This document shows, piece after piece, positions 26,601 to 35,372 of a DNA stretch of 64,000 bases. Position 1 is the stretch's first letter. Every line of letters starts with the position of its first letter. Source of the DNA: Chitinophaga pinensis (lineage in GTDB: Bacteria; Bacteroidota; Bacteroidia; Chitinophagales; Chitinophagaceae); assembly GCF_007896845.1 (NCBI RefSeq), contig NZ_VOHS01000003.1:248001-312000 (forward strand), written 5' to 3'. The notes beneath the pieces are model-generated. The model searched no databases. It was not told the origin of the DNA and saw nothing but the letters and a program-made list of their open reading frames with translations. The position numbers were made by a program, and so were the translations under genes.

Positions 26601-27312
26601 CAAGCGGGATAGATTGTTCTGCGAATGTCGGAGCAGAAATTTTGATGGTATCTTTCAGAGAAGCCTTTATTGTAAAGCTGCCATCGGGCCCTGCTGCCAC
26701 TCCCTGTTTTGTACTGAGGTTGACAACCTGCGCACCGGGAACCGGTGAGCCGCCTGCTTCTTTCACGCTACCTTTCAGGCTGAACTGACCAGCTTCCTGC
26801 TTCAATGTATTGGCATCAGCGGGTAAGATAAGTGCAGTATCGCTCTTTGGTTTTGCAGTAGTGTCTTTAGCTGCAGCAGTACGCGTACTGTCAGTACGGG
26901 ACGCTGCGGATGAATCCTGCTTAGGCTTGCTGGTATCGGCATTTGGTGTGATCACAGCAGGAGATGCAGTAGCCGGAGCACTTGTATCTTTTGTCTGTTT
27001 GCCGGAAGTATCTTTCGCAGCAGAGTTTGGCGTGATCACTACAGGTGATGTAGCAGCCGGTTTTGCAGGCTCTTTTGTCTGCTTGCCAGACGTATCCTTT
27101 GCCGAAGACGAAGGTGTAATAACTACCGGACTGGTAGTGGGTTTTACAGTGGTATCTTTCTGTTGAAAGGCTGTAATTGCGGGCTGATATTTTCTTATCT
27201 CAGCGCTGGTCTCGTAAAAGGAGTGGTTAACGCTTGTGTTTGCCTTCGTGGGTTTTACGCTACAGAAAAAGGCAAAGCACAGCCACAACCAGTTGAGTAC
27301 ATGGCTTCTCAT
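23608..27312 (-). CDS. SusC/RagA TonB-dependent receptor with repetitive N-terminal linker
   Basis: The 1234-residue outer-membrane receptor has an N-terminal signal or anchor (residues 1-24) and then an unusual 110-residue Thr/Ser/Pro/Lys-rich stretch. Within it are two complete 28-residue repeats (61-88 and 89-116, each beginning SPVVITP and containing AKDTSGKQTK) and a decayed third copy. A carboxypeptidase-regulatory-like domain follows (FSLKGSVKEAGGSPVPGAQVV, about 177-197), then the TonB-plug (VVVTALGIQKNTRAVGYAVEEV, GSMGGSTKITIRG) and the 22-strand barrel ending in NLNVSF. The receptor imports a ligand captured by the adjacent SusD. No STN domain is present and no sigma/anti-sigma pair is nearby. 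The linker may span the periplasm toward TonB. Confidence 0.92.
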   Translation of the reverse strand: MRSHVLNWLWLCFAFFCSVKPTKANTSVNHSFYETSAEIRKYQPAITAFQQKDTTVKPTTSPVVITPSSSAKDTSGKQTKEPAKPAATSPVVITPNSAAKDTSGKQTKDTSAPATASPAVITPNADTSKPKQDSSAASRTDSTRTAAAKDTTAKPKSDTALILPADANTLKQEAGQFSLKGSVKEAGGSPVPGAQVVNLSTKQGVAAGPDGSFTIKASLKDTIKISAPTFAEQSIPLDSKEPLAVNLAPASSGKKELKEVVVTALGIQKNTRAVGYAVEEVNGSAVQEAKEVNFVNALTGKVPGLQVNSNTGSMGGSTKITIRGVKSILGDNNAFVVVDGTPFINNNTNQGGQLNGGGGYDYGSSLQDINPEDIDNISILKGAAATSLYGSRGANGVMLITTKKRPETSGGIGVTYSINAQVDKVSVLPKYQNEYGGGTGGKFDTLYYNQHPEGFLNEGAATYDDNNGLGRYDLLVRYYDDASWGPKLDGRQVRHYWSWDKNKGNPDFGKTAPWSANPNNVRDFYRTGFTLTNNIAMAGNNDKGYFRLSYGNMTQNFILPNAEMRRNNFSFNGGYDVAKGLKGVASINYSATKANARPGTGFTGPNPTLQFTMYGQRQLDMERQKKYQYDDGSQITWNRKSWDDPAVASSNGPYWNRYMDYETDSRNRLFGNAGLDWDAAKWLTISGRVFMDDYNTLEEERSAKDYLIGGYIKRVRTSREMNYQLTANINKDFGKDFKLNAVLGGNIMHRKWTTTGGSTVGGLIIPGVYNLNNSLQTAQPIDEFYEKQINSGFATASLGYRNYLFLELTGRADWSSALASENNPYFYPSASASFVFSDLLKDWKWLSFGKVRASIAQVGSDTDPYQIYDTYQFIPPFGNFPATQLTSIKYNQTLKPERTREYETGISLKFLDDHIGLDFTYYDRITKDQIIPLPISSASGFTSTIVNGGSVQNRGLEIGLNLNPIRLKNGFRWDINANIARNRNKLLNLDIPQYNSSLPVLLIGTDRRTTKVSVAAYVGKPMGTLLGTDYVYDAQGRKIVGPDGLYKITDNPVPIGNAYPDFVGGVTNSFTYKGIYLSALVDFQHGGDFFSYTNMYGKGSGLLDITAANGIREKGIIADGVTEDGKPNDVVLDAATYFQNNEGKNLSRANLYDASYIYLREAKLGYNLPEGWFKKVGAQSARLSLYGRNLWLIKSNAPNVDPSNIINSSSNIQGIEGGALPSLRSYGINLNVSF
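26965..27132 (-). repeat. 84-bp coding tandem repeat in the susC linker
   Basis: Two in-frame copies of an 84-bp unit encode 28-residue Thr/Lys-rich repeats (SPVVITP…AKDTSGKQTK). Codons differ between copies, so the repeat is not a recent duplication. A third partial copy follows downstream in the protein. Confidence 0.8.
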
Positions 27313-27743
27313 CTTATATAGTAAGATTTGGTTACAAATTTTTTTGAAGCAGGGGCAGCTGCTTCTATCTATATTGCTATGATAACTTCGATATCTTCTC
27401 TGCTAACTATAATACAACGCAACCGCCTTTCACAATGAGCCCGCAGCTGATTTATTTCTGATCTGAAAAGAAACAGCGCTCATTCATCTCGTCAGTTGGC
27501 AGTCCATACCCATGCCTGCATTGCGTAGGTATAGCCATCCGGCGTACATTGTACTTGTCTTTTTCTAGTTTGGATGAAATAGAGGATGCAACAGCCATTC
27601 ATCAATTGTCCCTTCCCTGTATTATACGGCACGACATGCCAGGGCACGGCCTTCCGCTACAAGAGCAATCCCTTCTATTGCGCTGTATATCAAACACCTT
27701 GCCAATGGCATACTCTAAAAAGAGTGAGTGGTAATGAGTATTA
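27313..27743. other. Gap between the PRPP synthetase and susC
   Basis: This 431-nt gap must hold the susC promoter on the minus strand, yet no good TAnnTTTG element was found. A 51-codon minus-strand frame (27492-27647, GTG start) is present but not credible enough to call a gene. A small ACTCT/AGAGT hairpin lies near 27712-27725. Confidence 0.45.
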
Positions 27744-28661
27744 TTAGTTAAAGTAATCTGCGATAAGCTTATCTACAGATTTAATGGTGAGCATTTCATC
27801 ATTAATAGTGAGTGCATTGGGGTGTGTATCAGTACATACTACTCTCTTGATAATACCGCTTTGTTTGATCTTATTAAAGCCATTTCCGGCAAAAATTCCG
27901 TGGGTGGTAATAACAGCTATCTCTGAAGCTCCTGCCTGTAAATAGGCTTCTGCTGCGTTTATAAGCGATCCTCCTGTGCGGATCATATCATCATATATGA
28001 TAACAAGTTTATCCTGTACATCGGCACTGATAGCAGTGATATGAGTTTCTTCTCCGGAGAGACGTTTTTTAAATACGAATGCTGCTGATACATGAAGATC
28101 ATTGGCCAGTGACTCCACCCATTTCGCACGGCCGGCATCTGTGCTGGCCAGCACAAAAGGTCTGTCGCCTGCTATTTCAAGTGCTGCTTCCTTTACAAGG
28201 TCTTTACCATAAAGATGTACAGGACGTATGCTATTCTCAAAGTAGTAAGTAATGCCATCCACATGCAGGTCCAGCATCAGTATTTTATTCCCCGATGTGG
28301 TGGGCGGAAGTGTTGAAAACAGAATCGCTCTGGTTTTTGCCTTCACAATCTCTCCCGATTTTACCGCTCTTTCCATCGTGGAATAACCGAAAAACGGAAT
28401 GACAATATTAACTGCACAAGCGCCTTCCTGAATACAACCATGAGCAATATCAAAAAGTTCTAATGTTTCCTTATCATCGATTGTACCACCCAGCAATATC
28501 ACTTCTTTATTTGTGACATTGGAATTGATGCGGTGATAATGTTCTCCATCAGGAAAATCCCGGATATCCAGTTTTCCTTCTTCCCATTCGGGAACAAGTG
28601 TCAATAATCTATCTTTCAGATACTGATAACGTTGAGTTGCAAACAAGATCCTGTGAGGCAT
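27744..28661 (-). CDS. Divergent ribose-phosphate pyrophosphokinase (PRPP synthetase-like)
   Basis: The 305-residue protein has the PRPP synthetase fold: two phosphoribosyltransferase-like halves. Seen are FPDGEHYHRI (residues about 35-44), IPFFGYSTMERAVKSGEIVKAKTRA (catalytic-loop and ATP region), MLDLHVDG (Mg/ATP site) and the PRPP-binding loop VIIYDDMIRTGGSL (about 219-232). It differs from housekeeping Prs: STDAGRAKW replaces the usual SPDAGG-type flag and R-x-T-GG replaces D-T-A/G-GT. It may therefore be a class II-like enzyme or a paralogue with altered regulation. It is transcribed alone, divergently from the frameshifted gene at 28882. Confidence 0.8.
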   Translation of the reverse strand: MPHRILFATQRYQYLKDRLLTLVPEWEEGKLDIRDFPDGEHYHRINSNVTNKEVILLGGTIDDKETLELFDIAHGCIQEGACAVNIVIPFFGYSTMERAVKSGEIVKAKTRAILFSTLPPTTSGNKILMLDLHVDGITYYFENSIRPVHLYGKDLVKEAALEIAGDRPFVLASTDAGRAKWVESLANDLHVSAAFVFKKRLSGEETHITAISADVQDKLVIIYDDMIRTGGSLINAAEAYLQAGASEIAVITTHGIFAGNGFNKIKQSGIIKRVVCTDTHPNALTINDEMLTIKSVDKLIADYFN

Positions 28662-28881
28662 AATCTTTGAAATAAGGATTAAAGATAATAATATAGTTTT
28701 TATATACAGATTATCAGGCCATATGAGGAGGAATTTATTGTCAATTCATAAGGAAGAGACTGTTTATTAGAAATAAAAATCCTAAGTTTATTGCTTGTTC
28801 CTACAACTGTGGGACTATATTCTGTCGATCGGGAACTATTTTTTAACTTTTCATTTGCGCTGGGAAAATTAATTTTGAGCG

Positions 28882-29642
28882 ATGCCTAGACGATTTATAC
28901 AACTTTCCGGTAGCATCGGAGCACTGTTTTTATACCTGTTATTCTTTCTGCAGCACGCCAGCGCGCAGGTCAGGGTATCGGGTATGGTAGCTGAAGCTGA
29001 TAGCAGAACGGGCGTACCGGGAGTTACCATTATCAATAAAATTTCACGTTCGGGCGTTGTCAGCAACGAAAGCGGCCGTTTCGCCATAGATGCGATGCCA
29101 GGTGATACACTGGAATTCTCTATGTTGGGTTATTACAAAAAGATATTACAGTTCCTACTACATCCATGTTCATCAACGTCTACATGACCCGTCAGGTGAT
29201 CGGACTGACTGAACATAAGGTAATAGGAAAGGATTATAAAAGGGATTCAATTGCCACACGTGAGGAATATGGTAAATATTTTAATTACCATAAACCGGGG
29301 GCTGTGGATGTACTCAAAACATTGCCTTCCAATCCGATAACTGCGCTGACTTATCTTGTGCCCAGTAAAACGCGTAAGCGTAAAGAGCACTTTCAGGAGC
29401 AGCTGGTATACTGGGAAAAAGAGAAATATATTGACGACAGATATAGCCCTGAGCTGGTAGAAAGAATGACAAAGCTGAGCGGAGATGAACTGGATACTTT
29501 TATGCTGCGTTACAGACCGGGTTATCAGTTCTTAAAAGAAGCTACTGACTATGATCTGATGTTGTTCATTAAGGAAAATTTCAAGCATTATCAGTTGGAT
29601 AAATCGACGCCTCCACCGGCGAAAAAGCCTGACGAAGAATAA
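28882..29642 (+). pseudogene. Carboxypeptidase-regulatory-like secreted protein, frameshifted
   Basis: The reading frame begins with a signal peptide (FLYLLFFLQHASAQ) and a carboxypeptidase-D regulatory-like domain (VRVSGMVAEADSRTGVPGVTIINK…SGRFAIDAMPGDTLEFSMLGYYKK), typical of Bacteroidota surface proteins. It is broken after YYKK: adding one A to the A5 run at 29137-29141 gives YYKKDITVPTTSMFINVYMTRQVIG and continues for another 150 residues to a normal stop. Without it the first frame ends at 29187. The downstream part (residues about 100-253 of the repaired protein) is helical and charged and of unknown function. This may be a sequencing error, a real mutation or phase variation. Confidence 0.7.
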
Positions 29643-29671
29643 CAAACAAGCTATTGATTGTATAAATGGAA

Positions 29672-29709
29672 AGAGGCTGTCCTCCATATGGCGGACAGCC
29701 TCTCTTTTT
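29672..29709 (+). terminator. Terminator after the frameshifted gene
   Basis: An 11-bp perfect stem (29672-29682 with 29693-29703) is followed by TCTTTTTT-like sequence. It lies 30 nt after the stop, convergent with the TolC gene. Confidence 0.9.
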
Positions 29710-29771
29710 TGAGACGCCGGTCGTTTTTATTCCGGCATCTTCGTTTTTATAGTGTTACGCATCCACTCTTT

Positions 29772-31085
29772 TTATTTCACCAGCATACCGTTTAATCTCA
29801 GTAGCTGTGTTTCCGCCAGCTTGATATTATATCGTGCATTGATCAGGCGGTTGTAAGCATCTTCTAAGCTTTGCTGTGCTTCTTTCATTTCTATCACCGT
29901 ACTGACGCCTTGTCTGAAGCGTTCCATTGCTACCATCACATTTTCTCTCGCCAGCCCTAAGTTCTCGTCTTCCAGCGTTACTGCCGTTTTATAATATTCA
30001 TAATCCTTAAAGGCGCTGATCAGAGAAAGATCAACCAGTGTACGGGTATTATCCAGTGCCAGCTGCTGATAATTCACATTCAGTCTCGCCGCATTTACCT
30101 GTCTTTTTACATTCAATCCGTTGAAGATGGGAATCGTTGCAGAAAAGCCATAGCTTACCACACCATTCTGGTTATATACCGGACTGAATGAGTTGGTGGC
30201 CGCATTCGAATTAACACGAGAGTAGTTATATGCTGAGTTGAAGTTGATAACAGGGAAATAATCACCTTTACTTTCTTTCAGCTGTAGTTGTGATACTGTC
30301 AGGTTCTGTTGTGCTACTTTGATACCGGTATTTTTCTCCAGTGCCTGTTGTCTTAATCCACCGTAAGAAAGATCCATATTCAACGGAATCGTATCCATCA
30401 CATCATATTGCGTATTACCTGCTTCCAGTGCCATCAGCTGATTCAGAGTCGCCTTACTTTGTTCGATCAGGGTTTGCTGACGCAGATAGGAAGCCTTGAG
30501 CGCGTTGTAGTCTACCTTCGACTGCAACCAGTCTGTTTTAGGTCCCAGACCTGTCTGGAATTTAGCATCTGACAGCTTTACTCTTTCTTCTGATATAGAT
30601 AACTGTTCTGAAAGATTACGTAACTGTTGTTTCTGTTGTACAACATTGTAATAACCCGCAATGACATTGGCGACAGTATTGATCACCTGATCTTTTACAG
30701 CCAGTTCACCGAGATCGCGCAGCGACTCCAGTTTCTGTCTTGTTGCAAACATTTTCAGACCGTCAAAAAGTGTCCATGCAAGACTCACGTTTGCACTTAA
30801 GGTACTGGCACGGATACCGGAGGTATCACGTTTGGTACCATTGGCAAATTCCTGTTTTGTTTGCGTAGCATTCCATACTTTATTCGCGGTTCCGTTCACA
30901 CGTGGTGCAAAAGCGAGATTAGCATATGCATAATCATTCGCAGTGATGGCTGCATCATTTTTTGCGAGACGGATATCATAGTTGTTCTTCAATGCGACAT
31001 CTATTGCCTGTTCCGGCGTCAGTATCTGCTGAGCATGTGCAGCAGTACAAAGCAGCAAAGAGAGATATAAAAGTGTTCGTTTCAT
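29772..31085 (-). CDS. TolC-family outer-membrane efflux protein
   Basis: The 437-residue protein has a signal peptide (MKRTLLYLSLLLCTAAHA) and the two-repeat outer-membrane efflux family structure, with long helices such as LRNLSEQLSISEERVKLSDAKFQTGLGPKTDWLQSKVDYNALKASYLRQQ and its second-repeat counterpart ending in MERFRQGVSTVIEMKEAQQSLEDAYNRLINARYNIKLAETQLLRL. It forms the exit duct of the tripartite pump. It is the last gene of the operon, 15 nt after the RND pump gene. Confidence 0.93.
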   Translation of the reverse strand: MKRTLLYLSLLLCTAAHAQQILTPEQAIDVALKNNYDIRLAKNDAAITANDYAYANLAFAPRVNGTANKVWNATQTKQEFANGTKRDTSGIRASTLSANVSLAWTLFDGLKMFATRQKLESLRDLGELAVKDQVINTVANVIAGYYNVVQQKQQLRNLSEQLSISEERVKLSDAKFQTGLGPKTDWLQSKVDYNALKASYLRQQTLIEQSKATLNQLMALEAGNTQYDVMDTIPLNMDLSYGGLRQQALEKNTGIKVAQQNLTVSQLQLKESKGDYFPVINFNSAYNYSRVNSNAATNSFSPVYNQNGVVSYGFSATIPIFNGLNVKRQVNAARLNVNYQQLALDNTRTLVDLSLISAFKDYEYYKTAVTLEDENLGLARENVMVAMERFRQGVSTVIEMKEAQQSLEDAYNRLINARYNIKLAETQLLRLNGMLVK

Positions 31086-31100
31086 GTAGTTGCTGATAAT

Positions 31101-34100
31101 TTATGCATGCACAGTGGCTGTCTCCTCTTCTTCTTCATTTTTTCTTTCTGCCACAGGTTTTCTTCTGGACAGGAAAGTATACATCGCCGGAATTACGAAT
31201 AAGGTAAGGATCAATGAGAATACGATACCACCCACTATCACGATACCCAGCGGGATACGGCTGGTAGCCGCAGCTCCGAGTGACATGGCGATTGGTAGTG
31301 CACCAAGGGCCATGGCAAGGCTGGTCATGAGGATAGGACGCAGACGCATCGCAGATGCTTCCACAGCTGCTTTGGCCTTAGACATACCTTCATCGCGTTT
31401 GTGGTTGGCAAATTCCACGATCAGGATACCATTCTTTGTAACAAGCCCTATCAGCATAATTACACCGATCTGGGAGAAGATGTTCCAGGTCTGACCAAAT
31501 ATCCACAACGACAGCAAAGCACCTGCGAAAGCCAGCGGTACTGTCAGCATGATGATAAACGGATCGACCCAGCTTTCAAACTGTGCGGCCAATACCAGAT
31601 AAATCAGTACCAGTGCCAGTATCAGTGCGAACATGGTGTTGGATCCACTCTCTGCATAGTCACGGGATGAACCGGCCAATGCAGATACGTAGTTGTCATT
31701 CAGTACGCCCTGCTGTTTCAGTTTGTTATAGATATCATACATCGCATTGATACCATCTCCGATCGTTTTGCCGGGTGCAAGACTCGCGGAAACAGTAGCG
31801 GATTTATAACGGTTGAAGTGATAGATGATCGGCGGACTGGTCTCCTCATCGATCGTTACCACGTTGTCAAGCTGAATAGCTTCGCCACGACTGTTACGTA
31901 CATAGATATTCTGCAGATCAGTTGGTTTATCACGTGCACCACGGAATACCTGTCCCATTACCTGATACTGCTTACCATTACGGATGAAATAACCGTAGCG
32001 CAGGTTACTCAGCGCGAGCTGTAATGTTTGTGAAATATCATCAACAGATACACCCAGTTCACTTGCTTTTGCACGGTTGATCTGGATACGGAGTTCTGGT
32101 TTGTTGAATTTCAGATCCACGTCAATAGCAGCAAAAGTCGGGTTGTTATTCGCTTCTTCAAGGAACTTAGGCAGTACAGATGAAAGACTGTCAAAGTTGA
32201 TATGTTGTAATACGAATGACACCGGCAGACCGCCACGACGACCAACCTGTATGGTCTGTTGTTCGATCGCAAATACTTTACCTTCCGGGAAGCGGAACAT
32301 GTTCTTGTTCACCATGTTTACAATCTCCTTCTGCGAACGATGACGCTCGTTAGGCTCAGTGAGTACAACGTTGGCAAAACCAGAGTTAACAGCGCCTCCG
32401 CCAAAGCCCGGAGAGGTCACTGAAATGAGGATCTTCTTCTCAGGGATCGAGTCTACCATGAACTGTGTGAGACGGTTCATATAGGTTTCCATATAGTCAA
32501 AAGACGTTCCTTCAGGAGCGCTGATGGACAGACGGAACTGGCTACGGTCTTCAATGGGTGCCAGTTCTGACTGGAGATTCTGAAAGATGAACCAGATCAT
32601 TGCAAGACACGCCAATACGATCAGTGTTGCCATCCAGCGGATCTTCATAAATGCTTCCAGCGCACGCTCGTAACCAGATTCCATTCCGGTGAAGAATGGT
32701 TCTGTTTTCTCGTAGAACCACGAGTGCTTATGTGTTTTACGACCCAGTTTTACGTTGAGTACGGGTGTGAGCGTCAGAGATACGAATGCGGAGATCAATA
32801 CAGCGCCTGCTACTACGATACCGAATTCCCGGAACAATCGTCCTACGAAACCCTGAAGGAATACGATCGGGAGGAATACGAATGCGAGTGTGATAGAGGT
32901 GGCGATTACCGCAAAGAAGATTTCTTCTGAACCTTCTTTGGCCGCTTTCATACGTGGCATGCCGGCTTCAATCTTTTTATAGATATTTTCAGTGACCACA
33001 ATACCATCATCCACCACAAGCCCGGTAGCCAGTACGATAGCCAGCAATGTCAGGATGTTGATGGTAAACCCGCAGACATACATGATAAAGAATGCGGCGA
33101 TGAGTGATACAGGTATATCCACTAATGGACGGAAGGCCATGAGCCAGTCACGGAAGAAGAGATAGATAATGATGATTACGAGACCGAGTGCGACGATCAG
33201 CGTTTCTTCCACCTCTTCGATGGACTTACGGATGAACTTAGTATTATCGATGGCGATATCAGTAGTGATATCGTCCGGCAGATCCTTCTTTAACTGTTCA
33301 TAACGTTTATAGAATTCGTCTGTGATCGCTACATAGTTGGAACCTGGCTGTGGCGTGAGCGCTAATGCGATCATCGGTACGCCTGATTCTTTCAGGATGG
33401 TTTCTTCGTTTTCAGGTCCGAGTATAGCCTGACCGATATCACGGAAGTGGATCACATTTCCGTTTTCATTTTTGATGATCAGGTTATCAAAATCTTCTTC
33501 TGTATTCAGACGACCGAAAGTACGTACGGTCAGTTCGGTTGCGTTACCGGCAATCTTACCCGAAGGCAGTTCCACGTTCTCACGGGAGAGAGCGGCCTGT
33601 ACATCATTTGGTGTAAGACTATAGGCGGAGAGACGGGCAGGGTCCATCCAGAGGCGCATGGCAAATTTCTTTTCACCAAGGATACGGATGGAGCTGACAC
33701 CGGGAATGGTCTGCAATCTTTCGAGCAGGACGTTATTAGCATATTCGGTTACCTCGAGTTGATTACGGATGTTACTCTGTACTGTCATAGACAGGATATA
33801 ATCAGAGTTGGCATCTTCTTTAGATACAACCGGAGGAGCATCGATATCGGGCGGCAGGCTGCGCAGTGCCTGTGATACTTTATCACGCACGTCATTAGCC
33901 GCAGCTTCGAGATCAATACTTAGTTCAAATTCAACGGTGATGTTGCTGGAACCCTGGCTGCTGCTGGAGGATATATTTTTGATACCCGCGATACCATTGA
34001 TGGATTTCTCCAAAGGCTCGGTGATCTGGGTTTCGATAATATCGGAATTGGCGCCGGCGTAGGAGGTGCGCACGTTCACAATAGGCGGGTCAATAGCGGG

Positions 34101-34211
34101 GAAGTCCCTTACCCCCAGGAAATTGAATCCCACCAGCCCGAATATCACGATAATGATATTCATCACGATAGCAAATACGGGACGTTTAAGAGAGAGTGAA
34201 GGAAGGCTCAT
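31101..34211 (-). CDS. RND-family efflux pump permease (AcrB/MexB superfamily)
   Basis: The 1036-residue inner-membrane pump has 12 membrane segments and two large periplasmic loops, typical of hydrophobe/amphiphile efflux proteins. It starts MSLPSLSLKRPVFAIVMNIIIVIFGLVGF. The proton-relay pair is in LATGLVVDDGIVVTENIYKKIE (about residues 400-420), next to a PLVDIPVSLIAAFF segment. The second half has LALVLIYLVLAAQFESWVDPFIIMLTVPLAFAGALLSLW and a C-terminal charged tail. The pump exports drugs, bile-like detergents or metabolites; the substrate is unknown. The gene is 25 nt after the membrane-fusion protein and 15 nt before tolC, a standard three-gene operon. Confidence 0.95.
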   Translation of the reverse strand: MSLPSLSLKRPVFAIVMNIIIVIFGLVGFNFLGVRDFPAIDPPIVNVRTSYAGANSDIIETQITEPLEKSINGIAGIKNISSSSSQGSSNITVEFELSIDLEAAANDVRDKVSQALRSLPPDIDAPPVVSKEDANSDYILSMTVQSNIRNQLEVTEYANNVLLERLQTIPGVSSIRILGEKKFAMRLWMDPARLSAYSLTPNDVQAALSRENVELPSGKIAGNATELTVRTFGRLNTEEDFDNLIIKNENGNVIHFRDIGQAILGPENEETILKESGVPMIALALTPQPGSNYVAITDEFYKRYEQLKKDLPDDITTDIAIDNTKFIRKSIEEVEETLIVALGLVIIIIYLFFRDWLMAFRPLVDIPVSLIAAFFIMYVCGFTINILTLLAIVLATGLVVDDGIVVTENIYKKIEAGMPRMKAAKEGSEEIFFAVIATSITLAFVFLPIVFLQGFVGRLFREFGIVVAGAVLISAFVSLTLTPVLNVKLGRKTHKHSWFYEKTEPFFTGMESGYERALEAFMKIRWMATLIVLACLAMIWFIFQNLQSELAPIEDRSQFRLSISAPEGTSFDYMETYMNRLTQFMVDSIPEKKILISVTSPGFGGGAVNSGFANVVLTEPNERHRSQKEIVNMVNKNMFRFPEGKVFAIEQQTIQVGRRGGLPVSFVLQHINFDSLSSVLPKFLEEANNNPTFAAIDVDLKFNKPELRIQINRAKASELGVSVDDISQTLQLALSNLRYGYFIRNGKQYQVMGQVFRGARDKPTDLQNIYVRNSRGEAIQLDNVVTIDEETSPPIIYHFNRYKSATVSASLAPGKTIGDGINAMYDIYNKLKQQGVLNDNYVSALAGSSRDYAESGSNTMFALILALVLIYLVLAAQFESWVDPFIIMLTVPLAFAGALLSLWIFGQTWNIFSQIGVIMLIGLVTKNGILIVEFANHKRDEGMSKAKAAVEASAMRLRPILMTSLAMALGALPIAMSLGAAATSRIPLGIVIVGGIVFSLILTLFVIPAMYTFLSRRKPVAERKNEEEEETATVHA

Positions 34212-34236
34212 AATCTATAGCTTTAATTGTCCGGGC

Positions 34237-35325
34237 CTATTTAACGTCATTGTATTTTAATACCAGTCCTGGTTTGATCTGCATAATACCGCTGGTGATC
34301 ACTGTGTCACCTACGTTGAGTCCGCTGGTGATCTGTACATTATCCGCATTACGAATGCCTGTTTCTACTATTACAAATTTCGCTTTTCCGCTGTCAGCGA
34401 TAGCTACTTTTTTATCACGCGTACCAGGTATTACGGCCTGAGTAGGGATCATAATAGCGTCGGGCATATTTTTCAGTGAGATGAGTACCCGGGCAAAGGC
34501 GCCTGGCAGTAATTTGCCGGCGTTAGGAACGATCGCCCTGATCTTGATAGTACGGGTTGACAGGTCAATTTTCGGATCGATGGCATAGATGTTACCCTTA
34601 TACGTTTGGTTATCGCCGGCTACTTTAAAGTCAACCATATCACCCTGACTGATGGCTGTGCGATACTTTTCCGGTACGGAGAAGTCAACTTTCAGGGGAT
34701 CTATCTGCTGGAGGCTGGTAATTACTGTGGTAGGAGTTACGATAGCGCCGAGGCTGACATTTCTGAGGCCGAGACGACCGGAGAACGGAGCACGGAGTTC
34801 AGTTTTCTGTAACTGGGTACGTGTATATTCAATATCGGCACCATAGGCGCTCACCTGATTACGGGTAACGTCTACATCCTGACGGCTGATACCGTTAATT
34901 TTAAGGAGATTTTCCTGTCTTTCGAGTGTGGTTTTAGCCAGTTCACGTTGTAATTCCAGTTTCTGCAGCTGTGCTTTCAGGTCTTCATCATAGATTTTCA
35001 CCAGCAGGGCTCCTTTAGTCACCTGGGTACCTTCTTTAAAGAAGAGGCCTGTAACACGACCGGTAATTTCTGCCTGTACCTGCACTTCTTCATTGCTTTG
35101 CAGGGTTCCGCTCGCTTCTATTGTTTCGTTCAGAGAGCTGGTCTTTACAACATAGTAATCTACGAGGAGGTTTTTGGGGCCTCCGCCGCCTTTAGCGTTT
35201 GATTTTTCAGGAGCGCTTTCCCCTTTTTTCCCTGGTGCATTCACTCTGTTAATGATAAAACCGACAATGACAGCAGCCACTATCAGGAATAAAACAGTTG
35301 TCAGGATCTTCTTATTGCCAGCCAT
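34237..35325 (-). CDS. RND efflux periplasmic adaptor (membrane-fusion protein)
   Basis: The 362-residue protein bridges the RND pump and TolC. It has an N-terminal anchor (KKILTTVLFLIVAAVIVGFII), a Lys/Gly linker, the lipoyl-like domain (IEASGTLQSNEEVQVQAEITGRVTGLFFKEGTQVTKGALLVKIYDEDLKAQLQKLE), a helical hairpin, and beta-barrel and membrane-proximal domains (PFSGRLGLRNVSLGAIV). The ATG at 35325 is used, not the longer frame from 35367, because the -7 promoter element (35365-35372) overlaps that upstream codon. It is the first gene of the operon. Confidence 0.92.
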   Translation of the reverse strand: MAGNKKILTTVLFLIVAAVIVGFIINRVNAPGKKGESAPEKSNAKGGGGPKNLLVDYYVVKTSSLNETIEASGTLQSNEEVQVQAEITGRVTGLFFKEGTQVTKGALLVKIYDEDLKAQLQKLELQRELAKTTLERQENLLKINGISRQDVDVTRNQVSAYGADIEYTRTQLQKTELRAPFSGRLGLRNVSLGAIVTPTTVITSLQQIDPLKVDFSVPEKYRTAISQGDMVDFKVAGDNQTYKGNIYAIDPKIDLSTRTIKIRAIVPNAGKLLPGAFARVLISLKNMPDAIMIPTQAVIPGTRDKKVAIADSGKAKFVIVETGIRNADNVQITSGLNVGDTVITSGIMQIKPGLVLKYNDVK

Positions 35326-35364
35326 GAGCTTGTATTGGTTTAATATAGACGGGATAAATCCGGG

Positions 35365-35372
35365 CAAATTTA
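35365..35372 (-). promoter_or_regulatory. -7 element of the efflux operon
   Basis: On the minus strand TAAATTTG matches TAnnTTTG, 40 nt before the chosen ATG. It settles the start-site choice for the adaptor gene. Confidence 0.5.

Noticed and set aside
26965-27132. Tandem repeat considered as a CRISPR or mobile-element remnant
   Set aside because: The 84-bp units are in frame, codon-diverged and have no spacers; they are a coding repeat.
27492-27647. 51-codon minus-strand frame (GTG start) between the PRPP synthetase and susC
   Set aside because: The translated sequence looks moderately protein-like, but it has no recognised family, no promoter and no typical start; it was kept out of the gene list.
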